64,000 bases of DNA, taken from positions 1,466,746 to 1,530,745 of the forward strand of contig NZ_KI669454.1 in NCBI RefSeq assembly GCF_000507845.1, in the 5' to 3' direction. The notes under the pieces were generated by a model. It worked only from the letters and a program-made list of their open reading frames with translations, made no database searches and was not told where the DNA came from. Positions 45,194 through 55,502 of this stretch are shown piece after piece. The DNA is from Helicobacter macacae MIT 99-5501. GTDB taxonomy: Bacteria; Campylobacterota; Campylobacteria; Campylobacterales; Helicobacteraceae. Every line of letters starts with the position of its first letter. Position 1 is the first letter of the stretch. The position numbers were made by a program, and so were the translations under genes.

Positions 45194-45997
45194 TCACAGC
45201 TCTCCCCAGCGGGTAAAAAGCTCATTTGGTATGCCTAAAATATCTAGCCACTTACCGTAGATGAAGTTTTCCATTTCCTCTAAGTCTTTGGGATAGCTAT
45301 AATACGCGATGATAGGTGGCGCGATGATAACGCCAAGTGTGGCTAGCTTTTGCATTTGCTCGCAAACTATCGCATTTAGTGGCATTTCGCGCGGTGCTAG
45401 CAATAGTGTGCGCCTCTCCTTTATCATCACGCTTGCCGCGCGCGTAAGTAGCGTATCGCTAATCCCACACGCGATTTTTGCCAAGCAATCCATACTCGTT
45501 GGGATTATCGCCATAGCTTGCGCTTCAAAGCTCCCAGAAGCCACAGGTGCACCTATCTCACTATCCTCATAAATATAGACTTTGCTATTTTTACTTGCAA
45601 GACTTTGACTAGCTAGATTTCGACTAGAATCAAAATCCATAAATTCACTAGATTTTATCTCACTATGCCACACTTGGCTAGAATCTGCATTGCTAGATTT
45701 TGCTTTATTTGTTTTTGTTTGGCTTATTTTTGCTTGACTTGTTTGGCTTGATTTTTGAGTAGATTTTACTTGGCTAGAGGTAGTTTGACAAGATTCCAAA
45801 AGATATGCTTTTAGCTCGTCTTCATTGCATTTTAGCTCATATTTTGCGCACTCTAGCGCACCTTTTGAAATAATGATATGCACCTCAAAATCTCTCGCAA
45901 TATGTCGCAAAAATCCCTTAGCTAGCTTTACCCCACTAGCCCCGCTAATCCCCAAAATAAACCTCTTTGGCAAAATCCTTTTTGGCACAAAATCCAT
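45194..45997 (-). CDS. ubiX: Flavin prenyltransferase UbiX with low-complexity insert
   Basis: Makes prenyl-FMN for UbiD decarboxylases. RFILGISGASGVKLAKGFL (12-30), the SGSFEAQAMAIIPTSMDCLAKIACGISDTLLTRAASVMIKERRTLLLAPREMPLN stretch and the C-terminal FIYGKWLDILGI fit. UbiX is usually about 190 residues; here residues 70-138 (DNA 45584-45790) are a Ser/Lys/Gln-rich insert (SSQVKSTQKSSQTSQAK ... NADSS) after the first third of the protein. The core is otherwise continuous. Confidence 0.93.
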   Translation of the reverse strand: MDFVPKRILPKRFILGISGASGVKLAKGFLRHIARDFEVHIIISKGALECAKYELKCNEDELKAYLLESCQTTSSQVKSTQKSSQTSQAKISQTKTNKAKSSNADSSQVWHSEIKSSEFMDFDSSRNLASQSLASKNSKVYIYEDSEIGAPVASGSFEAQAMAIIPTSMDCLAKIACGISDTLLTRAASVMIKERRTLLLAPREMPLNAIVCEQMQKLATLGVIIAPPIIAYYSYPKDLEEMENFIYGKWLDILGIPNELFTRWGEL

Positions 45998-46140
45998 ATT
46001 TTCTCCATTTATTTACATTTAAAATATCTTAAAATCCAAGCAAAGCACAACCAAAACGCTGCTTAGAAAACCCCACCACAAAATCTATAAAAATCCTCCA
46101 CAAAAATCAGTGCAAAACAAACGCAAAAATCAGCACAAAA

Positions 46141-49044
46141 TCAACCTGTATTGCGAAGCCCTTGTGCTATGCCGATGATAGTGGAGTGGATTTGCTCCAT
46201 AAGGCGAGATTTTTGCGCATCATAAGTAGCGTTATTATATTTTTTGATAAGCTCGATTTGAAGTAGATTTAGCATCATTACAGAATTATTGCGCAAAAGG
46301 ATAGATTTTTGCAAAGTAGGCTCGCTATCTAGTAGTCGCTCCTCCCCTCTTATGCCCACAAGCGCATTCATTGTGCGCTCATATTCTAGGCAGATTTTTT
46401 GCCAAATATTTTTCCTCACTTCATCATCTTGCACGAAAAAATTATATTGCGCCGAAATAGACAAATCCACTTTCAAAAACGCTTGAGAAATATTACTAAT
46501 CGTGGCGGCAAAAAACTCACTCTCCTCGTAGCACTCCCTTAGCCTAGCAATATCGCCAATAGATTCTAGCCCGCTTCCTAGCCCATACCACGCGGGCAAT
46601 ATCGCTCGATTTTGCGTCCAAGCAAACACCCACGGAATCGCACGCAAATCCTCAACCCTAGTAGTATCTCGCCGTTTGCTTGGGCGTGAGCCTAGATTTA
46701 GCTGCTGGATAAACGCTATTGGTGTAGCGGACTTAAAAAACTCAATAAACCCATCGCTTTCATACACCAAATCGCGATAGACTTTGTGCGATACGCTTGA
46801 GATTTGCTTCATCAAGTCTTGGTGTGGATTACTTATGGAGCATTTGATAGCAGATTTTGCAAAATCTTTGCTTGGTTTATTTGCGATTTTTTCATCGCTT
46901 TTGTTATTTGCTCCTAGATTTAGCTCCCCTGCACAAAAAGAATCATAGCTTGATTTTTTTAGTAGTGCGCTCATTGTGGAGGATAAGAAAAACTGCGCAC
47001 TTGAGCGGTTTAGGTATTTTGAGCTTATCATCTCGCCTTGCTCTGTGGTCTTTAGAAATCCTTGCACGCTTTTGGGTGGGGAGGCAAGCAGGGCTGACTC
47101 TAGCGTGCCACCACCGCGCGAGACACTTCCACCGCGCCCGTGAAATAGCACAAAATCAATGCCGATTTGCTCTTCTAATTTTTTTAGTGATTCAATAGCG
47201 ACATAAAGACTATAATTGCTAGTAAAGATTCCGCCATCTTTGCTAGAATCTGAATAGCCCACCATTATTTCTTGTCGCATACCTATATCACGCAAATAGT
47301 GCGCATAGTGCTTGTTTGCCACAAGAGTTTGCATAATGCTACCTGCCCTCTCTAAGTCATCTATGGTTTCAAATAACGGCGTGATAGCGATTCTAGCGCG
47401 AGATTTGGCAGATTTTGTGGAGTATTTTTGATTGCTAGATTTTGCGCTTGTTTGCTCTAGGGAATCTAGCAAATTTGGCTCTTTGCTTTCTTTGCTTGGC
47501 TTCCATAGATTTGTATGCTTAGCAAACCACAGCACGATAAGCAAATCACTCGCTTCAGTCGTCATAGACAAAATAAAAGTGCGCAAAACATTTTCGCCGA
47601 TATATTTTTTGCCCCACGCGATGCGCATAAATATTTCTACCACTATTTGCGTTTTTTCGCTTAGTTTTTCGGCTAGACTTCCTAGCTCGATTTTAGACAT
47701 CTCTAGTGCTTTATCAAGTATTTCTAGTTTTTTGGATTCTGCATAAGTCATAAAGTCATTATCACAAATTCCTAGCAAGCAAAAAATCTCACTAATGGCG
47801 TTGATAAAGACATCTTTGTGTTCTCTAAAATCTAGCTGCATAAGATGAAATCCACCAAGCAAGACAAATCGTCTAAATTGTCGCAAATACTTGCTTGAGA
47901 CGCTATCAAGGCATTCTATTAGCATTTCGACATCTTCTAGTAGCTCACTAGGTGTAGTGTATGTCTGACTCACACTATCAGGGGCATTGACAAAGATAAG
48001 GCGATTATTTAGCTTTTTTATCATTATGTGGATTTTGGCTCGAAATGGCTCATTTGCATAGGTAGCAAGCGTTTTCTCACTCAAAATATGACTTTCTTTT
48101 TGGAGGGATTTTTTTAGCTTAGGAGAAATCTCGCTAGAATCTAGACTGATTGACATTTCACGCTCTAGTCGCTCTAGTCGCTTTATGTAGTAGTTTATGA
48201 TAAATTTGTGCTGGATTTTCATCACTTCTGTCATAAGCTCATTGGTTACAAAAGGATTGCCATCTCTATCCCCACCTATCCAGCTTCCTAGATGTATAGG
48301 CGAACTAGGCAGTGGCTTTTTTAGCATTTTTTCGATATACCAAAGGACTTTTTGGCTAGCGGGCAATATCGAACTCTCCACGATAAAGAGTAGATTATCA
48401 AGCTCAAAAAGCACTTCGATTTTTTGCGTGCGCACAAGATTTGTCAGCCACAAAAGTCGCAAGCGGTATTGGATATGCTCTTTTGCCTTTAGCTCGCCTA
48501 TCTCAAATAGCTTATACAAATCCTGCGTGATTTCACTATGCGCTTCCAAAAAAGTGCGCCGTCTAGATTCTGTGGGATGGGCAGTAAACACAGGATAAAA
48601 GCAGATAGATTCTAGCACTTTATCCAAATCCCCCCTATCAAATCCATCTTTTAGTAGCCCCTCATAAGTCGCCTTTATGCGCTCTAAGCTTTTATCCGAA
48701 TCAATATTAAACCGCTCCTCTACGATATTTATCAAAATATTATACAGCGAAAAAGCCTTGATGATTTCGGGCGTTTTGCCTGATTGGGAGATTTTCTCTA
48801 GCTCGGCTTTTAGCCTTTTTAGCGAATCCTCATCAATCGCATTTGAGCTAGTCAAACTAAAATGCTTATCTTTTTTTGCGTTTTTTTGTTTTGTTTGATT
48901 GCCATTTTCTAGCAAAATCTTATTTAGATTCAAAAAATATTCTCTTACTTCGCTATCGACTTCCTTTAGCATATCTAGCATAATATCCAAAATAAAGCGC
49001 ACTTCATTATCTAACGCCTGCCAATTATACTTTGTAGAATCCAT
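46141..49044 (-). CDS. ppc: Phosphoenolpyruvate carboxylase
   Basis: The 967-residue enzyme makes oxaloacetate from PEP and bicarbonate. Catalytic His156 is in FTAHPTESRRRTF. GSWIGGDRDGNPFVT, GYSDSSKDGGIFTSNYSLY, FHGRGGSVSRGGG and the C-terminal LLRNNSVMMLNLLQIELIKKYN ... ..RNTG are present. Family members have about 880-930 residues; the excess includes two Ser/Lys-rich inserts near 540-575 and about 700-745. I recall no ppc in H. pylori, so this marks a different Helicobacter lineage. Confidence 0.95.
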   Translation of the reverse strand: MDSTKYNWQALDNEVRFILDIMLDMLKEVDSEVREYFLNLNKILLENGNQTKQKNAKKDKHFSLTSSNAIDEDSLKRLKAELEKISQSGKTPEIIKAFSLYNILINIVEERFNIDSDKSLERIKATYEGLLKDGFDRGDLDKVLESICFYPVFTAHPTESRRRTFLEAHSEITQDLYKLFEIGELKAKEHIQYRLRLLWLTNLVRTQKIEVLFELDNLLFIVESSILPASQKVLWYIEKMLKKPLPSSPIHLGSWIGGDRDGNPFVTNELMTEVMKIQHKFIINYYIKRLERLEREMSISLDSSEISPKLKKSLQKESHILSEKTLATYANEPFRAKIHIMIKKLNNRLIFVNAPDSVSQTYTTPSELLEDVEMLIECLDSVSSKYLRQFRRFVLLGGFHLMQLDFREHKDVFINAISEIFCLLGICDNDFMTYAESKKLEILDKALEMSKIELGSLAEKLSEKTQIVVEIFMRIAWGKKYIGENVLRTFILSMTTEASDLLIVLWFAKHTNLWKPSKESKEPNLLDSLEQTSAKSSNQKYSTKSAKSRARIAITPLFETIDDLERAGSIMQTLVANKHYAHYLRDIGMRQEIMVGYSDSSKDGGIFTSNYSLYVAIESLKKLEEQIGIDFVLFHGRGGSVSRGGGTLESALLASPPKSVQGFLKTTEQGEMISSKYLNRSSAQFFLSSTMSALLKKSSYDSFCAGELNLGANNKSDEKIANKPSKDFAKSAIKCSISNPHQDLMKQISSVSHKVYRDLVYESDGFIEFFKSATPIAFIQQLNLGSRPSKRRDTTRVEDLRAIPWVFAWTQNRAILPAWYGLGSGLESIGDIARLRECYEESEFFAATISNISQAFLKVDLSISAQYNFFVQDDEVRKNIWQKICLEYERTMNALVGIRGEERLLDSEPTLQKSILLRNNSVMMLNLLQIELIKKYNNATYDAQKSRLMEQIHSTIIGIAQGLRNTG

Positions 49045-49196
49045 TTTATTCCTTTATGTCATCATTATCTCATTATACTTAATGTTTTAAGCCTTTTTTT
49101 ACTAGATTTATACTCTAGCATTGCAAAAAACATTTGTCTTTTTTACCAAAATCCTTACTACGATATAGCCCACGCTAAATCCTACAAATAGTGCAC

Positions 49197-49925
49197 TCAT
49201 CGTGCAATCTGGCAATATAATCGCCCCCCCCCCCCCCCCTGCAAAACCCCACTTACTCCCACTACCTTAAAATACCCCAAAATAGCAATAAGATAATGCA
49301 CCCCAAAAAGCGAGCAAATAAGCCCATAGATAGAATTATACTCCTTGCGTATGATGGTAGAAATACTCAAAGGTAGCTTAGGCTTTACAAACGCACTAAA
49401 TCGTGGCAAAAAGCACGGTGTTTTATCCGCCCATCTTTCATAATCGTTGCCAAATTTTGGTAGCAAAAAACTCTCTTCGGCAAAAATGATTCTCTCATAA
49501 TAAAGCCAAAAAGCAAGCACAAAAATCACCACAAAAAGCGCATTGCCAAGCAAAATCACAGGAGCTAGCATCATCAAAAAATTGCCAAGATACAAGGGAT
49601 TTCTACATAGAGAATATGCCCCTGTGGTGTTTAGCTCATCTGCGACTTGCCCCCTTGTGTTTCTCCCACTTGTCCCACGCGCTGCAAACCCCGCTACAAA
49701 CATACGAATCCCCTCGCCTACAAAGCCTATGAGTATGCTTGCATAAATAAGCCATTGACTATAAGCATAATGCTCGCTACATTCCTCTAGATTTTCAAAC
49801 TTCACTAGATTTTGCCCAAAACATAGCGACACAAAAATCAGTGCAGGAAGCAAAAAAAGTGGCAAATAACTGCGATAACCAAAGCAAAAATCCCCCTGTG
49901 TTTTTAGCCGTTTTGAAAGAAGCAT
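49197..49925 (-). CDS. Membrane methyltransferase of the ICMT/PEMT type with phase-variable C-terminus
   Basis: The 242-residue polytopic protein has the isoprenylcysteine/phospholipid methyltransferase signature AYSLCRNPLYLGNFLMM and YYERIIFAEESFLLPKFGNDYERWADKTPCFLPR (RNPLY and EE motifs). A run of 16 G on the coding strand (49224-49239) near the 3' end encodes five Gly followed by RLYCQIAR and a stop. One more G (17) would extend the protein by about 40 residues with a hydrophobic SALFVGFSVGYIVVRILV; 15 G gives DYIARLHDECTICRI. The methyl acceptor (lipid or other) is unknown. Confidence 0.8.
   Translation of the reverse strand: MLLSKRLKTQGDFCFGYRSYLPLFLLPALIFVSLCFGQNLVKFENLEECSEHYAYSQWLIYASILIGFVGEGIRMFVAGFAARGTSGRNTRGQVADELNTTGAYSLCRNPLYLGNFLMMLAPVILLGNALFVVIFVLAFWLYYERIIFAEESFLLPKFGNDYERWADKTPCFLPRFSAFVKPKLPLSISTIIRKEYNSIYGLICSLFGVHYLIAILGYFKVVGVSGVLQGGGGGRLYCQIAR
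49224..49239 (-). repeat. Poly-G(16) tract at the 3' end of the methyltransferase gene
   Basis: Sixteen C on the plus strand read as 16 G in the gene. All three frames after the tract end within 45 codons but give different C-termini, one of them hydrophobic. This is the longest poly-G/C tract in the window. Confidence 0.85.
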
Positions 49926-50145
49926 AGCATATCCTTTTTCATCTCATTTTTTGAAGTTTTGATTTTTTGACTCTTTGAAGTTTTTTGGATTTTGCGGATT
50001 TTTAGAGTTTGCTAGATTTTGCACCACTTAAAAAGCACCCAAGATTTTACTTAAAAATTCTTAACCCCCCTAGATTTGCATTTTTGTTTTGGGTATTTCT
50101 TTGGGAATTTTTTGATAATTTACGCAATCTTAAACAAATTTGCCC

Positions 50146-50151
50146 TATAAT
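50146..50151 (+). promoter_or_regulatory. -10 element of ilvC
   Basis: TATAAT, a consensus -10, is 44 bp before the ilvC ATG and is followed by a ribosome site AAAAAGGAGATTGCA. The region upstream is AT-rich with no clear -35, as is usual in Helicobacter. Confidence 0.55.
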
Positions 50152-50174
50152 CCAAAATCTGTTTTAAAATTTAA

Positions 50175-51242
<1,068 letters not shown>

Positions 51243-51537
51243 GATTTTACTTAAGGAGGGGGCTGATTATAATTGGATTTGATTACTTATTGATTGCTTT
51301 TATTCTTGCTACACTAGCTTTTTGTTTTTAGCGCACTTGTGATTCTTGTCTGTGAATTTTATAAATTAGGTAAGCACTAGCCACATTAAAATCTACAAAA
51401 TTAGCATATAAAATCTTAGGCTAAATGTTCTTTTTGCGCTTATTTTTGATTGCAACGACAAAACAAAATCCAAAAACAAACAAAAACCAACTTGCAAAAA
51501 TCATAAAAACAATATCCAAAAATTTTTACCTATCAAA

Positions 51538-53229
51538 TTATTCGACAATCTCCGCTTCGATAATCTCGCCTTGCTCTACCCACTTTTCAAATTCTGCACT
51601 TGCGGATTCTAGCGTTTGCAAATCTTTTTGCGTATCCTCTAGCGCGTTTTTCAAAGGCTCATATCCACTAAAAAGCGCGTAGAATTTTTTAGTATCATTT
51701 ATCGTATTTAAAAGCTCATTCATTTGATTTTCAAGCATTTCTACAATTTTGGCTTTTGCCTCTTGAAATTTCTGCTCTTTTTCGTATTGTCGATACGAAT
51801 CCCACATTTCAAGTGTTAGTCCAAAAAAAGCCACTGCGGCAAGTGCGCCATTTGCAAATTTTACAGCACCCCACGGCTTAAAGTTGAGTGCCGTGCCTAC
51901 ATTTACACCTATCTTTTCAAGTCCTGTTTTGAGCAAATCCCTACCCAATATCACATTTTTATTGTTAATAACGCCAGATTTTTGTAGCCACTCTACACCC
52001 TGCTTACCATAGCTAATCACAGCCTTTTCAAAATCGTCCCTTTCTTTGTCAAATCGCTCTATACTCGTTTTTAGCTCGTTTATTACAGAATGCGTATGTC
52101 GCTGAAATTCATTTTGCACCCTTGCACTCATTAGACTTCCCTCGCTACCGATTTCTTTTTGCATAAAGTCGCCAAATGTCTCCAAACTCGTGCCTTTGAT
52201 TTGCCTAATCAAATCATTAAAATACCTAGCCACAAATTCCCTAAGTGCTATTTGCGCGTCATTTATCTTATCATTTGTGCGCTCCATATCCTTTCTCAAG
52301 GCTTTTATGCTTTCATTTAGTCTTTGCATATCGCCTTTGATTTTATTTTGCAGTGTGATAGCTTGTGGGAGCTGTTTGCTGACAATGTCGCTTAAAATGC
52401 TATTTTGTGCCTCTAGAGTAATCGATTCTAATCCGCCATTTTGTTTGATAATCTCTGTGGTGGCGTTTTGTAGCGAATCGATATGCGATAGCTTTTTAAA
52501 CTCGCTTTGATTCTCTAACCAAAAATCTAATCCCTTGCCTTCTGGATTCGCCGAAACAGCCACGACTTTTAGTTGCGCCTTTTCATTTGCATTTAGCTTA
52601 ATCAATTCATTTAGGCTTGGAATTATGCTTTTATCTTTTTTGGTGGCAAATTCACTCTCAAAGTCATCATCATCGCCCATATCCGCCACTTCATCAAATT
52701 TGCTAAGCACAAAAATCGTTCTAGGCAGTAGATTTAGTGTGCGAAATAGCCACTCTAAGTCCTCTTTATGACTTGCTTTGATGGGATTCGTGGGATTCAT
52801 CACATAGAGAATTATATCCGCTTCGCTTACGAATTTTTTGGTAATGTCTTTGTATTTTTCGGCATTCACACCTTGCCCCTTTTCTTTGAATCCAAAAAGT
52901 CCGGGCGTATCAAAAATCTCTATTTCATCGTCTTTTGTGTCATAAAATGCCACTTCATCGCTTGACTCAGCGCTGTCGATTTTGCCCACGACTTTGCCTA
53001 GCCAAGCGGACGCGATAGAAGTTTTACCCTCGCTAAAGCCACCGATAAAGACGACTTTTAGCTTACGCTGGTTGATTTTATCCTTTGCTTTTTGTAGCTT
53101 TTCTAAGCTATCATCTACGCTTATGCCAAATAGCTCAAAGTCTTTGCCTTGCTCTAAAAACCCTTGCAGTTTTTCTAAAACCGCTTGTCCTTGCTCTTTT
53201 TGATTTTTAAATTCTTGTTGTGTTGTCAT
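51538..53229 (-). CDS. Dynamin-like GTPase, LeoA/HP0731 type
   Basis: The 563-residue protein has G1 GGFSEGKTS (63-71), G3 FDTPGLFG (106-113, after EIEI) and G4 LSKFDE. A coiled-coil stalk (about 285-410) and a hydrophobic paddle (about 470-485, ANGALAAVAFFGLTLEMW) precede more coiled coil. This fits the bacterial dynamin-like family that includes LeoA and, as I recall, HP0731. It is the downstream member of a tandem pair with a second dynamin, 65 bp apart. Pairs such as those of Campylobacter form hetero-oligomers that tether or remodel membranes. The role here is inference. Confidence 0.85.
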   Translation of the reverse strand: MTTQQEFKNQKEQGQAVLEKLQGFLEQGKDFELFGISVDDSLEKLQKAKDKINQRKLKVVFIGGFSEGKTSIASAWLGKVVGKIDSAESSDEVAFYDTKDDEIEIFDTPGLFGFKEKGQGVNAEKYKDITKKFVSEADIILYVMNPTNPIKASHKEDLEWLFRTLNLLPRTIFVLSKFDEVADMGDDDDFESEFATKKDKSIIPSLNELIKLNANEKAQLKVVAVSANPEGKGLDFWLENQSEFKKLSHIDSLQNATTEIIKQNGGLESITLEAQNSILSDIVSKQLPQAITLQNKIKGDMQRLNESIKALRKDMERTNDKINDAQIALREFVARYFNDLIRQIKGTSLETFGDFMQKEIGSEGSLMSARVQNEFQRHTHSVINELKTSIERFDKERDDFEKAVISYGKQGVEWLQKSGVINNKNVILGRDLLKTGLEKIGVNVGTALNFKPWGAVKFANGALAAVAFFGLTLEMWDSYRQYEKEQKFQEAKAKIVEMLENQMNELLNTINDTKKFYALFSGYEPLKNALEDTQKDLQTLESASAEFEKWVEQGEIIEAEIVE

Positions 53230-53294
53230 TTTTTTAACTCCTTATTGTTGATTTTATTAACCGCCACGATTTACCCAAAAATAAAATATTTTTA

Positions 53295-55334
53295 CTAAAC
53301 CCCTCCTTCATTTTTGATTTGATTTGCTAGTGGCTCTACTTCATTATCACGCAACGCTCTAAAATACTCACTTGCCCTTTTAATATTATCTACGCTATCT
53401 TGTAGTGCTTTTACGATTTTGCCTCTATTTGGTGCTATATTTTCATCAATATGCTTGGAGATAGATTCGTAGGTTTTGCCCTTAATTTCATTGCTTATTT
53501 TTCGTAGATTTTCATCGACTGCTTTGCGCTGTTGAGACTTTTTGTAATCATCGCTAAAAGCCTTACGCACAGATTTATAAGCACCCAAAACGAGACTAGC
53601 CACACTCGCTACAAGTGCAGTAATAACCAAAGCACTAGCTGCAGCCCAACCAGCAGGATTCCAAAGATTAGCAACTGTCATTGTAACAAGCACACCTGCC
53701 ACACCAGCACCCACGCTAACAAGTCCCCATTTATCGATTCCGCTATCAATGTTAATATTTAGGTTTGAATCAAAGCTATTTTTTATGCTAAGCGATTGAA
53801 ATTCTTGTGCGATATTGCCGATTCGCCTCTCAAAGTTTACTAGCTCCCTTTCTATATCGCTTTGAATATCTTTTTCCACTTTTTCAAAGGCTATTTGAAA
53901 TTTATATTTTAAAGCACCTTGCTCATATTCTATGATTTTTTTGAATCTTGCCTCAAATTCACTATCTTTGACATTTTGATTGATATAGTTGTAAATTTCC
54001 TCTCTTATCTTACTGATAAACTTATCTACAACAGCATCACAAGCACTCTTAAAAGCCACTTCTTTTGCATTATACACAATACTCCGTATATTGCTACACG
54101 AATCGCTCACTTCTTTGTAGCATTTTTCATACAACTCGCCATAGATTTTATGCAAATTATCCAAAGTATCACTTAATCCAAGTAAGATTTGGTGCGCTTT
54201 TTTAAAGTTTGACTTTTTGATTTTTTCGCCTATATTTTGCGCCAAATCATTGCTGATAAAATTTGCAAAGTCCAAAAATAGGCTCTTTTTTAGTAGCTCA
54301 TCTTTGGAATACGCATTGATAAATTTATCCCTTGTCCTTGCAAAGCCCTTTACCCTTTGCGCTAAATCGCTATCATCTAGTAATTCTACATTTGGCATTT
54401 TCTCTCCAAGCGCACAAAAAGCCACTAGCGCACTTAGTGTTTTACGCCCGATATAACCCTCTCCTAGCTCATCACGCATTTTGCTATCCAAATCATTTAG
54501 CCCGTTTTCATCGCTTTGCTGAATGATTGAATCGCTAAGCGCACTTGGGGTTTTAATAGATTTGTTAAAAATGCTATACACTTCCGTCTGTGCGCCTAAA
54601 TGCTCTTTGATTTTCTCAATCGTGCCTTTTGGTTGCGTGTCTTTTGATTCGCCATTTGGGCTATCGCCTTTTTGCGGTGGCTGTGGATTTCGCGTGATAT
54701 AAAACACGCAATGCGCCTTTTTAGTCGCTTTCAAAATCTCGCCTATCACGGCTTTTTCATCGCCCTCAATGCCCGGCACATCTAAAATATCAAACTCTAC
54801 GCCATTATGGCTAAAATGATAAGTGTGATTTTGCCTTGTAAAATCCTTCCTACCATCGCCGATAATCGCACCATCACTAGAACCTAAAAGATTGTTAAGC
54901 GCATTTGATTTAAGGCTTGGATTAAAATATGCAAGTATTTTGCCCCAAAATCCCTCATTATACCACTTGTATTGTTTGCAAAACTTATCAAACTTCGCGC
55001 GTTCATTTTGCTTACTTCCTTCGCCAAAATAAATGCGCAATGCTTCGATAATGGTGGATTTCCCCGCATTTGTCTCACCATAAAATGCAATGGTAAAAGT
55101 ATCAAATTCCGCGACACTTTTATAATCCTCCGCGCTTTTTATTGCGATAGATTCAAAGCGTTGTAGCAACTCTTTTGCTTGGGTAAGTTGCTTTTGTCGC
55201 TCTTTGGATTCGCCACTTGCGTCCTCATCGCTACTCGCACCCACGCTATCATCGCTAATGCTTTGCGCGTGGGACTTCATCGCCTCTACTTTATCTATGA
55301 CAAAGTCAAAGATTTTATTTGGCTCTAATCGCAT
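53295..55334 (-). CDS. Dynamin-like GTPase, first of a tandem pair
   Basis: The 679-residue protein has G1 GETNAGKS (86-93), G3 DVPGIEG (185-191) and a possible G4 in YSIFNKS. Long helical stalk segments surround a hydrophobic hairpin at about 535-585 (VGAGVAGVLVTMTVANLWNPAGWAAASALVITALVASVASLVLGAY), the expected membrane paddle. The gene starts with TAGGAGAGTTTT before the ATG. A 20-T tract followed by G and TATAAA sits directly upstream on the coding strand (55371-55397), which should make expression of both dynamins depend on tract length. Confidence 0.85.
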   Translation of the reverse strand: MRLEPNKIFDFVIDKVEAMKSHAQSISDDSVGASSDEDASGESKERQKQLTQAKELLQRFESIAIKSAEDYKSVAEFDTFTIAFYGETNAGKSTIIEALRIYFGEGSKQNERAKFDKFCKQYKWYNEGFWGKILAYFNPSLKSNALNNLLGSSDGAIIGDGRKDFTRQNHTYHFSHNGVEFDILDVPGIEGDEKAVIGEILKATKKAHCVFYITRNPQPPQKGDSPNGESKDTQPKGTIEKIKEHLGAQTEVYSIFNKSIKTPSALSDSIIQQSDENGLNDLDSKMRDELGEGYIGRKTLSALVAFCALGEKMPNVELLDDSDLAQRVKGFARTRDKFINAYSKDELLKKSLFLDFANFISNDLAQNIGEKIKKSNFKKAHQILLGLSDTLDNLHKIYGELYEKCYKEVSDSCSNIRSIVYNAKEVAFKSACDAVVDKFISKIREEIYNYINQNVKDSEFEARFKKIIEYEQGALKYKFQIAFEKVEKDIQSDIERELVNFERRIGNIAQEFQSLSIKNSFDSNLNINIDSGIDKWGLVSVGAGVAGVLVTMTVANLWNPAGWAAASALVITALVASVASLVLGAYKSVRKAFSDDYKKSQQRKAVDENLRKISNEIKGKTYESISKHIDENIAPNRGKIVKALQDSVDNIKRASEYFRALRDNEVEPLANQIKNEGGV

Positions 55335-55370
55335 AAAACTCTCCTAATTACCAAATGGTGTAAGTAAAGT

Positions 55371-55397
55371 TTTATACAAAAAAAAAAAAAAAAAAAA
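55371..55397 (-). promoter_or_regulatory. Candidate phase-variable promoter: T20-G-TATAAA
   Basis: On the minus strand 20 T are followed by G and TATAAA, 36 nt before the ATG of the first dynamin gene. It matches the arrangement at 6295-6316 and 62564-62586. This is the longest homopolymer in the window. Confidence 0.6.
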
Positions 55398-55502
55398 CAA
55401 TGAACAAATATTTTGCGCAAAAATATTCTTAAAAAATCATATTCTAATTTTTGGATTCTAATCCCAAACAATCATCATCGTGCCACAAAAAATAGCTAGA
55501 TT

